Below are positions 43,631 to 55,063 of a stretch of 64,000 nucleotides of DNA, piece after piece. The translations under genes were made by a program, and so were the position numbers. The notes below the pieces were generated by a model that did no database searches, was not told the DNA's origin, and saw nothing but the letters and a program-made list of their open reading frames with translations. Origin of the DNA: Haematobia irritans (Eukaryota; Arthropoda; Insecta; Diptera; Muscidae); NCBI RefSeq assembly GCF_050003625.1, contig NC_134400.1, positions 67,164,126-67,228,125 on the forward strand. The letters run 5' to 3'. The number at the start of each line of letters is the position of its first letter. Within the stretch, counting starts at the first letter, position 1.

Positions 43631-44003
43631 CAAAACTATCAACCAATTATCAGAATAAATTCAGGCAGTTTATTAAACCCAACAAAAACCACACTTGAAC
43701 CCTCCGAAAAAAGGTTTTACATTGATAGCCGGCTTATGCCGAAATAAATTCGAAACAAACATATCTCTTTTCCTATGCCACTGTCAAATCATCGATTTGA
43801 ATTCACATGGCTGGGTTTATTTTGAGCGTGCCTCCTCTTCTTTTTCCATTTGTTTTGTTTTGTTATTGTTGGTTTTGTTCTTTAAGCATTGTTGTTATTT
43901 TTTTATTTCAGCTTAAAACCATACATTGACTAAACTACAAGAGTAGCTTAACCAACAGAGGAAAAGAATGTTTGTCAAATTTATTTGGGCAAAATAAAAA
44001 ATT

Positions 44004-44709
44004 ATATTCAAGACGGTTGGCCTAGTGGTAAAAAATCTGTGGAGGGTAGTATTGCGCCATATTTCAGAATGAAGGATGAGCTCACCGTCCTGAATGGGGT
44101 CTTATTGAAAAATAGGTCCAGGCAGTTTGCGCCAAATGATATTACGAAGGCTTCATGAGGGTCATTTAGGAATGGTGAGATGCAAGAATTTAGCTCGTCA
44201 GACAGTTTATTGGCCGAACATCTAAAATGACATAGAAGATGTTATTTCTAATTGCGAAACGTGTTTAGGATATCAGAACAGTAACCCAAGGGCTGAATTG
44301 TTGCCACATGAAATTGTGGATTTACCATGGTATAAAGTCGGTTGCGATATTTTTGAGTTCGGTAATAAAAAATATTTGTTGGTAGTGGATTACTTTTCGA
44401 AATACATTGAGCTAGAAGCTCTTAACAGTGGCAATAGCAGTACGTTTGTAATTTCAAAGTTGAAATCTATTTTTTCTAGACATGGTATACCCAACATTTT
44501 CATTTCCGATAATGGCCCACCTTTTAATTCAAAGGAGATTAGAAATTTCTGTAATGAGTGGGAGATACAACATGTAACTTCAAGCCCCTACCTTCCAAGG
44601 TCGAATGAATTGGCCGAAAGGTCAATACAAACTATAAAAAAGTTACTGACTAAATGTAATGAAAGTAATTCTGATCCATTCATTGCTTTGCTCTTTTACA
44701 GAACCACTC
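44004..44709 (+). pseudogene. Gypsy D integrase, N-terminal and catalytic part
   Basis: Begins IQDGWPSGKKSVEGSIAPYF, then in a shifted frame the HHCC zinc region (LHEGHLGMVRC...NCETCLGYQ) and a stop at about 44226. From 44298 an open frame carries the DDE core: D in YKVGCDIFEF, D in FISDNGPPFN, E in SNELAERSIQT. It is cut at LLFYRTTL by the BEL insertion at 44710 and resumes at 55982 as TPKGNLPSPSELLM. Confidence 0.85.
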
Positions 44710-45504
44710 TAAGTATAGGGTAAGTATAAGGTAAGTATAGGGTAAGTAGAAGGTAAGTATAAGGCAAATATAATGTTCAGTTTTTTCAAAGCTTTAATGA
44801 CAGTATATGGTAAGTAACAATGTTTAGGGTAAGTATGGATTTTTTCAATCTAAGGTACAGCAATATTTACAATTCACTTTCGTTAGAAACGTTTTCAATA
44901 TTTACAAATTTTTGTGTGCAATATTTGCAATTTTAATTTTTAGTGCAATAACAGGGGCAATATTAGGTTAAGATCTAAAGTTTCGTTTTAATTCAATTTT
45001 ATCTTGTTTTTGTTTTCTGAAATATCTCACGGCAATTAATTTACAATTTTGATTTTAACTCGTTCTTTACATTTATTGGTAAGTATTGTCTTTAAAGTAA
45101 TTTTGTTTTTTCTTTTCTCAATGTTCTTTTATGTACACCTTTAGTTGGTAAGAATATTACTTTATAATGTTCTTTTTACAGATTTCTCAATCACTGTGTT
45201 CTTTTTATTATTTAGTCAAAACCTTTTTCTTTTTTTTTGTCACTTTTCACGGTCACGGGGGGATGTGGTTTTAGTAAACGATTACAACGAACTGAACTGA
45301 AGATTTATCAAACGTCACTGCCATCGTCACTGTTGTCATTATTCAGCAAATGGACAACAACAACAACTGCAATGAGACAATGTGGTGACCACTCACACAC
45401 TGATCGACATGTCAATCAGCAAACCGCTATTTACTGCATTGAGCAAAATTATAGCAATACCTATAATTACAATACTGATTAAATTTTTAGCACAACGCTA
45501 AACA
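44710..45504 (-). repeat. BEL/Pao 3' LTR, outer end deleted
   Basis: It matches 54296-55981 of the right LTR, apart from the hAT insertion there and a small indel near 45125. The counterpart of 53788-54295 is missing and replaced by a short run of GGTAAGTATA-like units (44710-44750). The target duplication CACTC is still adjacent, so the loss occurred after integration or during reverse transcription. The inner end reads TGTTTAGCG on the minus strand. Confidence 0.85.
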
Positions 45505-45518
45505 TCCAGCCCCCCCGT
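45505..45518 (-). other. Polypurine tract of the BEL/Pao element
   Basis: On the minus strand CACGGGGGGGCTGGA lies directly upstream of the 3' LTR start TGTTTAGC. This is the expected primer position for plus-strand DNA synthesis and fixes the inner LTR boundary. Confidence 0.75.
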
Positions 45519-45553
45519 GACATGTGTACCTCAAAGTGATTTGTATGATGATT

Positions 45554-46516
45554 TTATTCTCTCGGCATGTTTCTAATGGGCCCGGCGAACACATATCCAC
45601 GATTGGTTTGATATGCATGTACGTCTCCAAGGCCGGTAAACACATGGCCATCTCTTCTCAAAGCAGGATACACGTCGGCACCAAGTTCTAGATCAATCGG
45701 GGAGTTCGAGCGTGGGTCCATGTCGGCGAGAGTGTCGGTTGCCAGATCTCTTGTAGGGTCATCAATTATTGGGTCAGAATAGGGTCGGGTCGGAAGCTCA
45801 TTGGTAATAAGAGCATTTACTCGCAAAGCCCACGTGCCATTGGTACTTCGAGGCATTAATCTGAAGGTTGTAAACCTCTGGCCACGGTGATTGAATGATC
45901 GAAGCCCAATACGACGAAATGTTGAGTAGGCGATTCTTGACACAGTTGTTGACTGGCTTATTAACGCTCTTACTGTAGTATAGCGATCGACATCATTTTC
46001 TGAAATTCGTACCATGGCAGTAGGCACGAACACTAAGTCCCACCTGAATGGGCTGTTGTCCACTGGTGGTAACGCATCTGCAGCTGGTTGTACCACTACG
46101 GAAGCTGGAGGGCCAAACAAATGCGCAGGTCGCAGTGGGTCTTCAAGTTTAGGCGCCCCATGTAAGAGGGTATGGTGACGCAAATTACACTGGCGACACC
46201 CACTAAGCGACTGACAATCTGGGGCTAAATGACTCCTTGCTAGACAATTTCGGCAGTACCCTCGTCGTTCGACCGTTTCATATCGCTGCCTTGCCGATTT
46301 TTCTCTAAAACGAGGACATGAGCTAATGGCATGATCCTCCTGGCAGAGGCCGCACGAGTACTGCCAGCTGGTTGGTCGGCCACGCCAGTCAACGTGATTG
46401 TCACTGCGATTAGTGGATCGTTGTCGTCGTATTGCCGACGGACGCTCCCTGGATCTGTCTTGCCGACCTCGACGTTCAACGCCCTGGTTTTCCACTGCTG
46501 GTAAATATGCTGCCAT
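45554..46516 (-). CDS. BEL/Pao ORF3: second gag-zinc-finger/protease-like protein in the env position
   Basis: The ATG at 46516 (MAAYLPAVENQGVERR) lies two bases after a strong splice acceptor, TTTTTTATTTTCAG (AG at 46520-46519), so I prefer it over the upstream ATG at 46570. About 320 codons. The Arg-rich N terminus is followed by a BEL-type Cys/His array (CGLCQEDHAISSCPRF, YCRNCLARSHLAPDC, CRQCNLRHHTLLH) and then a domain with the pattern of a BEL aspartic protease (ALISQSTTVSRIAY, ELGADVYPALRRDGH, YVFAGPIRN). The catalytic DSG/DQG is replaced by SQS, so it should be inactive as a protease. It is distinct from the element's own gag (residues 290-345 of gag-pol). It follows the integrase stop by about 60 bases and ends just before the purine tract. 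Function is unknown; a captured gag-PR paralogue is the simplest reading. No signal peptide or membrane segment, so it is not an envelope protein. Confidence 0.8.
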   Translation of the reverse strand: MAAYLPAVENQGVERRGRQDRSRERPSAIRRQRSTNRSDNHVDWRGRPTSWQYSCGLCQEDHAISSCPRFREKSARQRYETVERRGYCRNCLARSHLAPDCQSLSGCRQCNLRHHTLLHGAPKLEDPLRPAHLFGPPASVVVQPAADALPPVDNSPFRWDLVFVPTAMVRISENDVDRYTTVRALISQSTTVSRIAYSTFRRIGLRSFNHRGQRFTTFRLMPRSTNGTWALRVNALITNELPTRPYSDPIIDDPTRDLATDTLADMDPRSNSPIDLELGADVYPALRRDGHVFTGLGDVHAYQTNRGYVFAGPIRNMPRE

Positions 46517-46518
46517 GT

Positions 46519-46532
46519 CTGAAAATAAAAAA
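46519..46532 (-). promoter_or_regulatory. Candidate splice acceptor for ORF3
   Basis: The minus strand reads TTTTTTATTTTCAG, then ACATGG. A polypyrimidine tract and AG immediately before an ATG in the env position suggest that ORF3 is translated from a spliced subgenomic RNA, as env is in gypsy-like errantiviruses. A donor in the leader or near the gag start has not been identified with certainty. Confidence 0.55.
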
Positions 46533-46576
46533 TGCTGCGAGTACCATGCTAAACTGACTATAGAGCACAAGCATAG

Positions 46577-47719
46577 TCAGGCGGAAAATAGTTTGACAAT
46601 TTTGGTGATGGGTCTACTTATTGTACCTCTAGATGTTCGTATGTCAACTACTCGAGTATTTTGGTCTGTGCCTGGATAAGTTTTTTCGATACGACCCATT
46701 GCCCATTCGGTTGGAGGAAACCTGTCATCTTTGATGACAACGAGATCATTTTCTTTAAGATTGTCTTGTTGATATTTCCATTTGGTTCGACGGTGCAAAT
46801 CATTGAGATATTCTGACTTCCACCGCATACAAAAATATTGTGATATAATTTTGAGGCGTTGCCATCTGTTTGCTAGAGTTACATCCTGACCAGAAATATC
46901 GGGCTCCGCAGGAGCCAACATGGATGTACCGATTAAAAAGTGACCAGGAGTCAAAGGTGAAAAATCATTTGGGTCGTCGCTCGATTTATGCAAAGGCCTA
47001 GAATTCAAGCAAGCTTCTATACGAGCTAAGATCGTGGATAATTCTTCAAAAGTGAAGCTCATAGTGGGAATAAATTTTCGTAAGTGGGTTTTCAGAGATT
47101 TCACACCCGCTTCCCACAAACCGCCCATGTGGGGGGCACCAGGGGGTATAAATTTCCAAACAAGATTGTTGTGAGAATACTGTTGCAACGTTTGGGTCTG
47201 CAGGGTTTTAAGAAACTGAAGGCGATCTTTCCTGAGAAGTTCTGCAGCTCCAGTAAAATTCTTCCCATTATCTGAGTAGATACACGAAGGACAACCTCGT
47301 CGAGCAATAAACCGTGAAAAAGCGGCAAGAAATGATTGAGACGATAAATCACTTGTGACTTCCAAGTGAACAGCCTTTGTCGCAAAACATACGAAAATAC
47401 AAATGTAGCCCTTTGTTATCAAACAGACCCTTGTTTTATAGTTTTTTATATTGAAAGGCCCTGCAAAATCCACCCCTGTATTTGTAAATGGTCTGGAAAG
47501 AAAGGTACGTTCAGGTGGAAGTGAGGCCATTATCTGAGATTGTGTGTGTCTTTTAAATAAAATGCAAGTCTTACAGCTGTGTATTACTTTCTTCACCAAA
47601 GGTTTTAATCGGAATATCCAGAATTCCGATCTCAAAACACGAGTCATAAGTTGATTACCACCATGAAGAGTAACCTTATGTGTACTCTTACACAACCAAA
47701 AGTTGTGTAAAGCGAGCAT
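46577..47719 (-). pseudogene. BEL/Pao integrase region, one frameshift from gag-pol
   Basis: The frame overlaps the end of gag-pol (47719-47688) and continues it after a single frameshift: RFTQLLV then THKVTLHGG. The zinc region (HKVTLHGG...CKTCILF) precedes a complete DDE core: D in NTGVDFAGPF, D in YSDNGKNFTG, E in GLWEAGVKS. A C-terminal DUF5641-like domain follows (DLVVIKDDRFPPTEWAMGRI). The annotated ATG is probably not used; the integrase would normally be part of the polyprotein. Apart from the frameshift no damage is visible. Confidence 0.88.
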
Positions 47720-50700
47720 CGTATGGCAAAAGAATGGGATGTCTTTCGTTATAACTTAGAACAGGAGATTGTACAAGTCGCCCATTTGACCGCATAATTC
47801 CATTTGAGTCAATAAATGGGTTCATTGTCAATAAACTACTAGTAGACGCAATTTTTATTTTCTTCACTAAGTTAGTGTATTCGTGTGCAAAATATTGACT
47901 TTGAGTCATAATGAGCAACCGTCGTTTTGTTTCTTGAATTTCTTCTGGAGTTATCTCCTGGGTCGAAATTCTAAGATGTGATCTATTTTGCCCGGTGTTT
48001 CTCCAAAACCGTAAAACATAACTCATTACCCTGTAAGCTCGTGGTAGTGAAGAGAATCGCATCAAAGGGTCTTCAAAAGTGGAAGCAGTTAAAACCTTCA
48101 CAGTCTTTGTTTCTAAATTTGTGTCTCCCAACATTTCAAATTTCGGCCATCTGTCTCTAGGCAGTTTCAACCATTGTGGCCCATGCCACCATAAATGATG
48201 AGTTTTTAATTCAGAAGGTGTACAACCTCTGCTAGCTACATCAGCCGGGTTATCTTCGGAGTCAACATGTTGCCATTTATCGTTGCCAACATTTTCCAGA
48301 ATTTCAGATACACGATTTCCCACAAATGTACTCCACGCACATGGAGGCTTTTTCAACCACGCTAACACGATTGTAGAATCTGTCCAAAACTGGGTTGAGA
48401 AATTTGAAATTTGAAGATTTGTAATGGTTGCTGATGCTAATTTAGAAAGTAAAACTGCTCCGCACAACTCGAGTCGGGGCAATGAAATCTTTTTAATTGG
48501 GGCAACTCGGGTCTTAGCAGCAATCAGATGAGTTTCTACTTGGTTATCTTGGAGTTCAACACGAATGTATAAAGCTGCCCCATATGCACACTCGGATGCA
48601 TCACAAAACCCATGAATCTCTATTTTTGAACTTGGGATAAAATTAATCCATCTAGGAATTTTGACAGAATCGATAGCGCCGCTATTTCTTACGAAATTTT
48701 GCCAATTTATGAGCGTAATTGTTTTTAAAGGGTCATCCCAGTCGATTTTGTCCAGCCATATCTGCTGCATAACCAATTTGGCTACCACAATTACTGGAGC
48801 TAACCATCCACATGGGTCAAATAATTTTGCAATAGAAGATAAAACTTCTCTTTTGGTGTAGTTTTGCCTAACATCTAGGGTTGGTTGATTAAATGTGAAA
48901 TAATCCCCCGATATATTCCACCTAACTCCTAGTGTCTTGGTTGATGAATCCTCAGATAAATCCAACCAATTAAGTGGAAGCAATTGTTCTGAAGGCAAAT
49001 CTTGAATAACATTGTGATTATTAGACGACCACTTCATTAGCTGAAAACCCGCAGAGTCCAAAGCTAGAATTAACTCTTTACGAGATTTAATAGCGTCTTC
49101 GACAGTGTGCGCGCCAGCTAAAACATCATCTACGTATAAGTTTTCTCGTATAATTTTTGACGCAAGGGGATATGTGTCCGCAACATCTTCAGCAAGTTGA
49201 AGAAGTGTCCGGATTGCAAGGAATGGAGCGCAGTTGACTCCAAAAGTGACTGTTAAGAGTTCAAAGTCTTCTAAGGGGTCCGTAGGAGATTTTCTAAAAA
49301 GTATACGCTGATATTGTGTCTGATTTTTGTCGAGCAGAATTTGTCTGTACATTTTTGTGACATCCGCACTATAAACATACTTAAAGAACCTCCATTTCAA
49401 AATTTGTAAGACAAGATCTTGCTGGAGAATGGGTCCAGTAAACAAATTATCATTAAGGCTTCGCTTGTTTGAAGAAGGGCTTGAAGCATTGAAAACCACC
49501 CGAAGTTTTGTTGTCAACCGATCAGGCTTAATCACCGCATGATGCGGCAAGTAATAATTCGGAGTCTTCGAGATTTCTTGAGGCGAAATTTTCTTCATGT
49601 GACCAAGTTCCAAGTATTCTAAAATTGTTTGATCATATTGTGCCTTTACATCAGGAGTCTTCATTAACTTCCTCTCCATTCGGAAAAATTGTGCCATTGC
49701 GATGTTTCGAGAATTTCCTAATTCTTCAAAACTTTTAAATGGGAGGGTCACAATATATCTGCCCTGTTCATTACGCTTTGTAGTGTTTTTGAAGTTTAAT
49801 TCGCAAAATGCGTCATCTTCTGATCTCAAAATCTTTTTTGGGATTTCCTCCACCTCCCAAAAACGAGTGAGAATGTTTTCAATGGCAACTGTGTTATGTA
49901 AAGAAATTTGGTTTCCGATCCCTTTTTCTTGACTTATTGGTCCACCAACAATCCACCCAAAAACAGTATGTTGGGCCAATAAAGAGCCGATCGATTTCAT
50001 AGGAGTCTCAATATCAAAAATTAAGGGTCCTATATCCATTCCAATCAGAAGATCAACCGGTTGACTGATATAGAATTTTGGATCTGCCAAATCAAGGTTG
50101 ACAACCTCTCTAAGTTGTGCTAGGTCTAAGTTTTGTGCTGGTAAATTTGACGGAAGGGTCCGCAAAACAGGAGCCCAAACTTCTAAATGGAAACTAGGGT
50201 GTAAATTGAAGAGACAAGCCTTTGTAGAAGTTTCTGCCAACATCTCACTAACACCCGTAATATGTACTAGATTTCGTCTTGTTGGCAGACACAATTTATT
50301 CTTAAGTTTTTCAGATATAAAAGTGGATTGAGATCCAGAGTCAATTATCGCTCTGGCATCAAACAATTGTCCGCGAGATTCGATTTGAACTAACGCCGTG
50401 AAAAGTAATGTACCTCTGGGATGATACGCACAAGTTTGATCATCTTGAAGGGTCAAAGTTGTAATGTTGTTTTCCATGTTTGGAGTGGACTGTATTTGTG
50501 TTGTTAGAGCCGAAGCACTAGTGCTAGGTCGTACCACGTCTCTTGTTGGGTCATTACCACTAGGTTGGGTTTCGGGTCCCTTGTGTAACATTGTGTGATG
50601 CCGCATGTTACATTCTCTACAAGTGTAATTGCTTTTGCAGTCTTTAATTCCATGAGTGGACGAAAGACAATTATAACAAAGATGAGAAATTTTAACCACA

Positions 50701-51875
50701 TGAATTCTATCGTTCACAGTTTTCTCAATAAATTTCGGACAATCCCGAATAAAATGCATTTCTTTACAAAGTGGACATGTTTGTTTATTTGAATTTTGAT
50801 TTCTGGACGACAATTTAGAATCGAACTTATTTTTACCCCCGGAGTATTGGGTCTTTTGTGAGACGTTCGTTTGAAAACTATTGACAAATTTCCCTTTATC
50901 GGGTTTATAACGATGGCTTTCGGACTTATCCTGATTTTGCCTACTGAAAATTGGCTTTATATTTCCAACTGACTCAAGAGTTTTAAATTTATGAGTCAAA
51001 AAAAGATCGAATCGATGCCAAGTGGGAAGAGTCTTGCAATCCTCCAAAGAATTTTCGAATTCTTCAAGAAAGGGTCTTGGCAATTTTGCAGAACAAAGAT
51101 ATATTAGGATTGGGTCCCATTCCTTGACTTCTATGCCAAGTGTTTCTAAAGTTTGAATACAAGTGTTTACTGTCCGTTGCAGCTTTTGAACCGATTGACT
51201 TGAGTCGACAGAAACATTTGGTAAGTTAAAAAGTGTTTTCAATTGTTCATTAACCTGCATTCTTTTGTTTTCGTAACGATCTTCCAAATTCCTCCACGCC
51301 AATGTAAACCCATCGTTGGTGAGGGGAACGTTACTAATTATTTCCCTTGCTTCACCAGATGTCTTTTGGGTCAAGTGGAAAAGTTTTTCGACATTGCTGA
51401 GACGAGAGTTGTTTATATAAATTGCGGAAAATAGATCCCTAAAAGATGGCCAAGCTGCATATCCCCCTCTGAAAATGTCCGTGTCACAGGGAGGAAGTCT
51501 TAATGCAGTTGAAAATTCACTATTAGTAGGAGGGGTCTCAAACGATTGCCTTTCTGCCTTTTCTTTGGCAACCTGATCCTTTAAGGCGATCACATCCGCA
51601 TTGATTGAGCTCAAAACACGTTTGTAGGACGACATTGCCTCACTATAATGGGTCCGCAGTTTCGCTTTGTCAATTGCCTGTTCATCCCCTTGTGGAACAT
51701 AATCCCGACAATCTAAATATGATTATTTAACGTTTGTCCATAGGGTCTCCACTTCTACCCTTAGAGATTCAAGTTCGCGAATGTCTTCAGTAGTTTTCGC
51801 CACGGCATAAATACTCTCAAAGTCACTTAAATCATTGATGCTATTGGCAAATTTCTCCCGAATAATTTTCTCCAT
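47688..51875 (-). pseudogene. BEL/Pao gag-protease-RT-RNase H polyprotein, one in-frame stop
   Basis: It starts at ATG 51875 (MEKIIREKFANSINDL), with a TAA at 51725-51723 after TLWTNVK; the frame then stays open to 47688 (1315 codons from the next ATG at 51635). Order after 51635: DUF1759-type gag (FRGGYAAWPSFRDLF, residues about 55-230), zinc array (CPLCKEMHFIRDC, LCYNCLSSTHGIKDC, RHHTMLH, about 290-345), protease with DSGSQSTFIS (about 430), RT with LRVVFNASSPSSN, YSADVTKMYRQI and YVDD (about 700-890), RNase H/Pao region with FCDASECAYGAALY, SLPRLELCGAVLL and FWTDSTIVLAWL (about 1030-1170). All catalytic motifs are present. Ends at the frameshift before the integrase. Confidence 0.9.
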
Positions 51876-53771
51876 TTTACTCAGTTTCGAGTCTTAGTTC
51901 AAAATTTCGAGTCGGCAAAACTTTGTAAAGATACACAAACTGATAAAAAAAAATGTATTCGAATGTTAACTACTTACAAAATTTGTTTGAACAATTTTGA
52001 AGAGTTATATCCGCAAAAATAATAACGTTGTATATATGGAAGAAATAACATCGATGTCGGGTCAATTCCAGAATAGTACAAACGAGAATGATAAAAACGT
52101 TAGAAATTTACAATAGCCACAAATAAAGAACTTCAAAATATCGATTAAATTATTTCAGGAAAAACGAGTCGATTTTCGATAAAAATGGCTTGGTTTACTT
52201 TGTATATGGCCACCATAAAGTCAGACAACAAAGTTACGAATTTTGACATACGTTTTCCCGCAATAAAAAATTCCACAAGGGCAAATATAGTATTTGTATC
52301 ACACAATAAACTAAAGGGTCGAGTTATCAGCGTACGGAACTTTACAGACAATGTTACCAACGACTATCACCAGAAAATCAAACCAATTTCCATAAAAATA
52401 TTTTAAAAAATTTACGGAAATTTTGCAAATCTTAAAATCCAACAAATAATTCCACAGAACAGTTAATATTGCCAAACGATTCCAAATTTAGATAAGAGTC
52501 TTCATTCAAATGAGTTTTGCCATTCATAAACAATTTTAAAAATTTCAAAGATTAAAAAATAATTTTGCTGAATTTCGAATTTTTATGTATGGGAAACGTT
52601 GTGAGAAAATTATTCAAAACGTTCAGTAAAGGGGTTGCAGTTATTAATCCCAAAATCTGGCTTTATAATTTTTTGACTTAGACCCTTTAAACAAATTAAT
52701 GGTAGAATTTATCTCAATTGGACTTAAGTCACTTTGTCAAATACCGAAGGGAAATATGTATGCGAGGGGTATTATCGAAGTTTGTACACGTAGCCGCTTC
52801 GAAAGTTTCAGTTTCTTTTTCACCAAAAAATTATAAATATAACATTTTTCTCGAACAAATCAAAAACCGCACATATGATTGGGTCTAAAAATTGGATCAA
52901 AGTAAACAATTTTCACACTTCGAGTCGTTATTAAACATAAAAATTTTCCGTTGTGAAACATAAACTAATTTCATGTAAATCAAATGGTTTTCCAACTACA
53001 AATAAATGTGTGTACAAAGCAAATTCACCACAATCCAAATAAATATGTTATTAAATTTCCAGCATGAAATGACATAATCCAGAATAATGTCAAAGTAAAG
53101 TATATTAGTATGAGCTTTCAAAAAGGGTCAAATAAAATAAATAGCAAAGGTTTGAATGTATTGGTATTTCCAGGTATGATCTTGTAGAAAAAATTTGCAT
53201 TGGTAAATGTATGAGTCTTTCCCAAAATGGTTACACAAAAATTTCCAAGGGTAAGTATGTATTGTATTTCTCAAACTGGTGTGGATGTTCAAAAACTTTT
53301 TCCAGGGGGTAAGTATATGTATATTTCTCAAAGTGTAATTTTGCACAAAAAAATCCAAAAGAAAGGTTGCGAATTTCTTAAGACGTGTACAAAAATTCAA
53401 AAGGTATATGTGTATTCTTCAAAGTGTAATTGTCATACAAGTTTTCAAAGGGTAAGTATGGGAATAATTTCCAAAGTGTAATCGCTGTACAAAACTTCAA
53501 AGGGTAAGTATGTGTCTCAAAGTTGTTGTAGGTCAGTAGACTCCATCATAAAATTCACCAAAAATTCTCCACTAGAACTAACAAGCATAGCATACATGGG
53601 TCAAGCACAGATCGCAAATCTTTTCTTATTTGCATAGGAAAATGAGTCAATAAATGCGTCGCCCAAGTATTCTCTTCTTGTTGTGGTGCATATAAAAAAC
53701 CAAAATGGGTACTCACTTTGTAGCTGGTATGTATGTGTGTGTGTGATTTTTAGTGTAAAGGTGTGTGTATT
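51876..53771 (-). other. BEL/Pao 5' leader
   Basis: About 1.9 kb between the primer-binding site and the gag start, AT-rich, with no reading frame I can support. Between 53215 and 53520 it contains repeated blocks built around GGGTAAGTAT and TTCTCAAAGTGTAAT on the plus strand, at intervals of roughly 50-90 bases. On the minus (RNA) strand these read ATACTTACCC. Confidence 0.6.
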
Positions 53772-53785
53772 GGTTTTCGGCGCCA
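53772..53785 (-). other. BEL/Pao primer-binding site
   Basis: The minus strand reads GGACAGACA (LTR end), TT, then TGGCGCCGAAAACC. Position and sequence fit a tRNA primer-binding site two bases from the LTR and define the inner boundary of the 5' LTR. Confidence 0.75.
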
Positions 53786-53787
53786 AA

Positions 53788-55017
53788 TGTCTGTCCACCA
53801 ATATGTTGTGTGGCTGAATAAACCTTACCGTTGTAACGGTTATAAAAACTTCACAAAATTTCCAGAATGTTCTTTTTTTTTTAATTTTGTTGTTGTTTAT
53901 TGCCGTACCGAACCGCTTTAGTTTTTCCAAATTTTGTTTAAATTTATATATATATTTTTTTTTAATATTTGATTTCGTTGTCTATGTTGTGCTTTTAATT
54001 GATCTTGGCGAACCTCACAATGTTTTTGAATTTGTTGGAATTTCTATTTTAATGTTCCACTTACACACTTTGCACTTTGATTTTTCACTTAAAATGTTTT
54101 GAGACACTTTTTATCTTTTGGGCTAAAATTTCCACAAAAGCACACTGTCCAATTTTTAAATTATTTATTTTTACACAATTCGGTTCGAATGGACCAACAA
54201 TGTTTTTGTTCAAACCTTATTTTTTCATTTTGAATGCCAAAGTGCAAGAATTTAGTTCTGGTTCAAATTCACGTTTAGGTTTTATTAAATTCAAAGGTAA
54301 GTAGAAGGTAAGTATAAGGCAAATATAATGTTCAGTTTTTTCAAAGCTTTAATGACAGTATATGGTAAGTAACAATGTTTAGGGTAAGTATGGATTTTTT
54401 CAATCTAAGGTACAGCAATATTTACAATTCACTTTCGTTAGAAACGTTTTCAATATTTACAAATTTTTGTGTGCAATATTTGCAATTTTAATTTTTAGTG
54501 CAATAACAGGGGCAATATTAGGTTAAGATCTAAAGTTTCGTTTTAATTCAATTTTATCTTGTTTTTGTTTTCTGAAATATCTCACGGCAATTAATTTACA
54601 ATTTTGATTTTAACTCGTTCTTTACATTTATTGGTAAGTATTGTCTTTAAAGTAATTTTGTTTTTTCTTTTCTCAATGTTCTTCTTACTTTATAATGTTC
54701 TTTTTACAGATTTCTCAATCACTGTGTTCTTTTTATTATTTAGTCAAAACCTTTTTCTTTTTTTTTGTCACTTTTCACGGTCACGGGGGGATGTGGTTTT
54801 AGTAAACGATTACAACGAACTGAACTGAAGATTTATCAAACGTCACTGCCATCGTCACTGTTGTCATTATTCAGCAAATGGACAACAACAACAACTGCAA
54901 TGAGACAATGTGGTGGCCAGTGTTGCCAACTCCCCAAGCCCAAAAAGCACCAAAAAAATATTATAAATTCTAACATACCACCTTCCACCACAAAATCGAA
55001 AATTAAATGCTCTACTA

Positions 55018-55063
<46 letters not shown>

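Larger units (their letters stand above)
43449..43990 (-). mobile_element. Penelope-like or retrozyme-like insertion with hammerhead ribozyme
   Basis: A 542-bp insertion in gypsy D pol, bounded by the 13-bp repeat AAAATAAAAAATT (43436-43448 and 43991-44003). The first about 100 bases are repeated directly at the other end (43449-43551 and 43891-43993), so the insert equals about 1.23 copies of a 442-bp monomer. The minus strand carries a hammerhead ribozyme at 43562-43630. It encodes no protein. Partial tandem structure, variable target duplications and hammerheads are known for Penelope-like elements and for the small non-coding retrozymes mobilised by other retroelements. Which of the two this is cannot be decided here. 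Confidence 0.78.

Noticed and set aside
43526..43747. 73-codon plus-strand frame over the ribozyme element
   Set aside because: It runs antisense through the hammerhead and has no domain; the element appears non-coding.
45237..45482. 81-codon frame in the BEL LTR (similar frame at 54765-55097)
   Set aside because: It lies in LTR sequence, antisense to the element, and is cut by the hAT insertion in the other LTR. No known domain.
45554..46516. ORF3 as a true envelope gene
   Set aside because: No signal peptide, no transmembrane segment and no glycoprotein-like cysteine pattern; the zinc array and protease-like region point to gag/PR origin.
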